In this document: one piece after another, positions 60,901-64,000 of the stretch | How positions within the stretch are numbered: the first letter of the stretch is position 1 | Layout: every line of letters begins with the position of its first letter | NCBI GenBank assembly: GCA_943737045.1 | Contig: CALSFV010000067.1 | Span: 372,001 to 436,000 of the forward strand | Reading direction: 5' to 3' | Source of the DNA: Parapristionchus giblindavisi | Lineage: Eukaryota > Nematoda > Chromadorea > Rhabditida > Diplogasteridae | DNA: 64,000 nucleotides | Made by a program: the position numbers and the translations under genes | The notes under the pieces: generated by a model | Told to the model about the DNA's origin: nothing | Database searches by the model: none | The model's input: only the letters and a program-made list of their open reading frames with translations

Positions 60901-62537
60901 TTTATTTATCCTCATGAAATTGGATACGCGTCATAAGGCCTCTTAAAGGCAATTTCGATTGTTTACTTAATTTTCAATTTAAACCCTTCATACTCTATGA
61001 TGGGAACAGATAATGAAAGATAATTCAACGTTTACTTATTATATGATCGCTTTGTGTGTCTCAGTGATCGTCTGAACTATCAAATACACTTTCTTTATAT
61101 CAAAGAATCTACTGATTGTGAGTACAAAGTACTCTGAAAATTAAGCACAAATATGGTAAAATCTGACTTATGGGGATTCTGAAATATGAAATGTTAAGGA
61201 AAACATGGGCTTCCCCCAGAGTTTGATTGAAGAAAATATTATAAATATGGAAATAAACAAATACGGTGGATAGTGTGGCTTGCAGTGTCCATGCAATGAT
61301 TCCCAGGGTGACAGCCAAGATATCAGGACTGAAGGGTTTGTGGTAGTTGAGGAAACTCACATATATGATGAAGTAAATGTCTGAAATGTCAAAATCTTTT
61401 ATTAACGCGCATTTTGGTTCCTTAAAAGAAGAATAACACGATTCTGATAGAAGAATAGATGAGCGAACTTGAGAACGGTAAGTTTAAGCCACATGGATAT
61501 GTGAGAATCATACAATATGGCTAAGGCGGAACTTCCGAGTACATGAACATGAAAAATTCTCTTATTTTTTCTCGTAATTTTTCTTTTACATAAAAAATAA
61601 CGATAATAGATATTGAAAGAATTGTGTTTCTTACTGATGGTTGCAGTGAAAGCGACGATCAACAGCGAGATGACTTTCTGGAGACGAGTTCTTTGTTTGA
61701 AGAAATTAACCCCGAGAATGCAGCTGAACTGCAATGAAATCATGTTGAAAGTATCGATACGGAGAAACCAAAAACTCTACGAAATTCTTACAGGTTCGAA
61801 TATAATGTTCCTATTTGCTATTTAGGAGGTTTCGAAAAAAACATTTTAAAGATGGGGAACCACGGAAAGAAACATTGGCTCCTACCACGATGGGAATGAG
61901 CCCCCTCAGACATATACTGTAAGTAAAAAAGTGTGTTTATGTTCAGTTTGCGACCGACACTCAACCTTTGCCCTCTCATTAGGCCCCTTCCCATCTCTCT
62001 TTCTCCATTCCCTGCACTATTGAACTTCTTTCAATCGTGATTATGTCAATCAATACGCAGAATCATTACAAAAGAAATAGTATGTGCTGACTTATATGAC
62101 TTTTGCTACCATCCTGTCTTCACAGTTTATTCACGAAAATATTCGTGGGATACCACCTTTAAAGTATTTCTATTAGTTTTCAAGATTTTTCTTCGCGGCT
62201 ACCGAAGATGTTTAAAGGGAGCGCAACCTCTCTCAATGGCCTCTTCATTGTGAACGCTATTTCAATGTTATTTAACAACGAGAGAGCATTGACAATGAGA
62301 GACGTCACTCTTCCTTTAAAATTACTCTAGATACAAACTGAGACATACGAAGCTAATTCGATTGAACATCGTATTGATCTTGTAGTCATCCTCGTTCCCT
62401 TCATTTATCCCATTTGACGGACTTTCGAGCTCTTCAATCTCCAATTCTTCGTCCTTCTGCATTATCGTATCCTTATTCATCGTTGGCGGTACCGTGATAA
62501 ATGATGGTACAAGGTATCGAGCAGAGACTCGATTCAT
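57931..62537 (-). CDS. Gustatory-receptor-like 7TM protein, gene 3 of 3, altered C terminus
   Basis: Diverged paralog of genes 1 and 2. Exons: 62537-62349, 61728-61635, 61380-61265, 60639-60568, 60277-60125, 60010-59864 (or to 59873), 59622-59557, 59495-59445, 58863-58759, 58547-58461, 58419-58357, 58241-58140, 58077-57931; about 460 residues. Landmarks: LGIIAWTLQATLST, HLYTYLCWSVALFVFALFVH, RYAFVMMATIIPTMTF, NLGVSIWGFAIVSKPLVLT. One intron is phase 1, splitting what is one exon in the paralogs. Near 58050 about 8 bp are missing relative to the paralogs, so the final TCLALFMQL is replaced by a longer unrelated tail ending at 57931. The sixth exon either ends at a GTGAGA donor three codons early or uses a GC donor at the conserved position. 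Gene or recent pseudogene. Confidence 0.65.
58980..59366. mobile_element. Foldback of family G in an intron of receptor gene 3
   Basis: Arms beginning ATCGCACATCGAAAAATCAT and, inverted, ATGATTTTTCGATGTACGAT, passing through CGATTATGGCCGAA in both arms. The spacer word AATAAATCGTTCCGAT is shared with the foldback at 38955-39452. No coding capacity. Confidence 0.7.
62216..62315. repeat. 100-bp TTAA MITE, copy 3 of 3
   Basis: AGGGAGCG-type left terminus, eroded right terminus (CTCTTCCT), TTAA at 62212-62215 and 62316-62319. It lies in intron 1 of receptor gene 3, about 25 bp from the splice donor. Confidence 0.75.
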
Positions 62538-62980
62538 CGTTACTCAGGTCCAAAGGACCAAGTGCTTTTCACGTCAGAGGGCAGACTCCGCCCATAAAGA
62601 GTATTGCATTGCAATTGGGATAAGTATCTCATATGAAATGGTCACTCGTTAAAGAGAATTGAAGAATGTTTTGGCATGCAAATATTATAAAGGGGTTAAA
62701 GGAATTGCGGAGGAGAAATAATCCTCTTCGCAAGGTTCGAATTCGAGATTATTACCTTCAGATTACTACCTTCAACTGTCGCAGGGAAAGGTATGGTGGG
62801 GAAAGGGAGCGCAAGTGATATGCTTTTTTTATGACTAACCAACTTGGAGCAAACATTTTGTGGTGAAAGTGATTCAAAGGCAAATAATACCGGTCCGAAA
62901 ATGGGTATACTGTAGCGATTTTTCAACCACATTATAAACTTGAGAAACAACGCCAAATGAAATTTTCAAATTAAAGGAAG

Positions 62981-63442
62981 GTGCACTCACAGAAAATTCC
63001 CTAAGGGAAGTTTTGGAACTGCAATTCCCCTAGGGAATAATTCCCTTATCTACGCGCAATCCCTTATATGTAAGGCAATTTTTACTAGGGAATTATTCCC
63101 TTAACAAATTGCCTTACATATAAGGGATTTCCAATGCATGTATGAGCGCGTCCGACTACAGCTATCATCAAGTTTTACGAGAGTTCGAACGTCCACATGG
63201 CTTAGTGGCAAGATTGTTGTGTAGAGATCCGAACCTCGTAGGTTCGATTCCTACCCAGTGTGAATCAACTTTGCCAATTTTTCTTATTGTTTAAATCTAT
63301 TTCAAATCCCTTAAATGTAAGGCAATAATTCCCTTACAGGTATGGGAAATAATTCCCTTATATAACTGGGAATAATTCTCTTGGGGTACCTTAGCCAGGG
63401 AATTATTCCCTTAAATATAAGGGAAATTTCTGTGAGTGTGCA
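62981..63442. repeat. MITE with TGCACTCACAGAAA ends and CCCTTA-rich arms
   Basis: Left end GTGCACTCACAGAAAATTCC, right end GGAAATTTCTGTGAGTGTGCA. The interior arms are built of imperfect repeats of TTCCCTTATA/TATAAGGGAA in both orientations. A tRNA-like sequence sits between the arms. No coding capacity. Target duplication not clear. Confidence 0.72.
63191..63264 (+). pseudogene. tRNA-like sequence in the 62981-63442 MITE
   Basis: A-box TGGCTTAGTGG (63198-63208), B-box GGTTCGATTCC (63241-63251) and a perfect T stem (GTAGG/CCTAC). The acceptor ends (CCACAT, AGTGTG) pair only partly and the anticodon arm is irregular. Of all the tRNA-like modules here it has the best T arm. Confidence 0.6.
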
Positions 63443-63677
63443 TATAAAATAAAATGCGTGGAAAAGAAAAATTCAAAAGCTACAGCGCATTCTTCCATTT
63501 TCGTACAAGTGTTCTTTGTGTTTTCATTACTTTTTAACCGCATTGAAATTTTTGTTCAGGGATGGCCAGTCATAAAAAGTACTTCTTGATATCACTGACA
63601 CTCATGATTATGATTTTGAGAATTGAAAAATATATACTTGCCTAACGTAAATAAGCGAAGCGCGCAAATGCACTTAA

Positions 63678-63885
63678 GACACCGGCTCAGTGAGATTCCA
63701 GGAAGTGCCGGACATCGACCTCACCGATTTGGCCCAAAAATTTTTTATGGATACCCCCATGTGCCCCCATCACAAAATGGGTATTCATTTGGGCTGGTTC
63801 CTTGAAACACAGATGTGGCGGGTTTTCGAAATTTGAAAACTCGATTTTCACCGAAAAAAAATGGAGCGACCTAGGACCAATGTTA
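63678..63885. mobile_element. Partial copy of foldback H, interrupted
   Basis: Starts GACACCGGCTCAGTGAGATT after TTAA (63674-63677), like 34495, and runs parallel to its left arm up to GACCTAGGACCAATGTTA, where a D-family element begins. Confidence 0.75.
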
Positions 63886-64000
63886 CAAGGGGATGGTCGC
63901 AACTGGTCCTGGCCATATGAGATGGCAATAACATGATTATTATCAGTTTTCGATGCTGATTACGAATCCGTTTTCAGAAAGTGCCTAATCGATCTAATTT
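63886..64000. mobile_element. D-family Tc4/Tc5-like element, cut by the window end
   Basis: Starts CAAGGGGATGG after TTA (63883-63885) and shares GATGCTGATTACGAATCCGT and GTGCCTAATCGA with the foldbacks at 13979 and 17554. In element H at 34695 the uninterrupted site reads ATTAGTG, so this insertion used a TTAG target. Confidence 0.7.

Noticed and set aside
3607..63264. Annotating the A/B-box modules as real tRNA genes
   Set aside because: Acceptor stems do not pair and anticodon arms are irregular in every case, so functional tRNA is not supported.

Overview
The window is nuclear DNA of a nematode, most likely a free-living rhabditid or diplogastrid; I cannot name the genus. The evidence is nematode-type chemoreceptor families (Srsx, Srd/Str-like, and a receptor family resembling insect gustatory receptors), many short introns with TTTCAG-like acceptors, acceptor-like sites directly upstream of start codons as expected for spliced-leader trans-splicing, and foldback transposons resembling C. 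elegans Tc4/Tc5. All genes are split by introns, so every protein model was built by joining exons by hand, checking splice sites and phase.

Left part (1-13.4 kb): two chemoreceptor genes on the minus strand, an Srd/Str-like gene of 12 exons (489-4505) and an Srsx gene of 9 exons (10202-13370), separated by about 5.7 kb of repeat-rich DNA with a hAT-type MITE and hairpin elements. Middle (12.7-33.3 kb): a nearly perfect head-to-tail duplication of 10.28 kb. Each unit carries a complete 7-exon fatty acid elongase gene (ELO family) with a dead mariner element in intron 1, a Tc4/Tc5-like foldback, and LINE and mariner fragments. The left breakpoint cuts the Srsx gene, so copy 2 holds only its first three exons. 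The right breakpoint cuts the last exon of an unrecognised gene that follows (33220-36176, minus).

Transposon nest (36.4-46.2 kb): a palindrome of about 9.8 kb whose arms were invaded by further foldbacks. The best case is three levels deep: C (45100-46113) sits in the right arm of B (43412-46175), which sits in the right arm of A. The uninterrupted opposite arms show the empty sites, giving 3-bp TNA target duplications. Nearly all of these foldbacks, and several unrelated MITEs elsewhere in the window, carry a degenerate tRNA-like sequence with recognisable A and B boxes. This is the most unusual pattern here.

Right part (47-64 kb): a small predicted secreted peptide (48419-49068), then three paralogous multi-exon 7TM receptors, one on plus (51272-54131) and two on minus (54711-57252; 57931-62537). 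Their introns are almost all phase 0, and the third gene has an altered C terminus. The window ends in stacked MITEs and foldback remnants.

No operon, classical tRNA gene, rRNA or CRISPR array was seen. Small MITEs with TTAA target duplications recur inside or beside the receptor genes.
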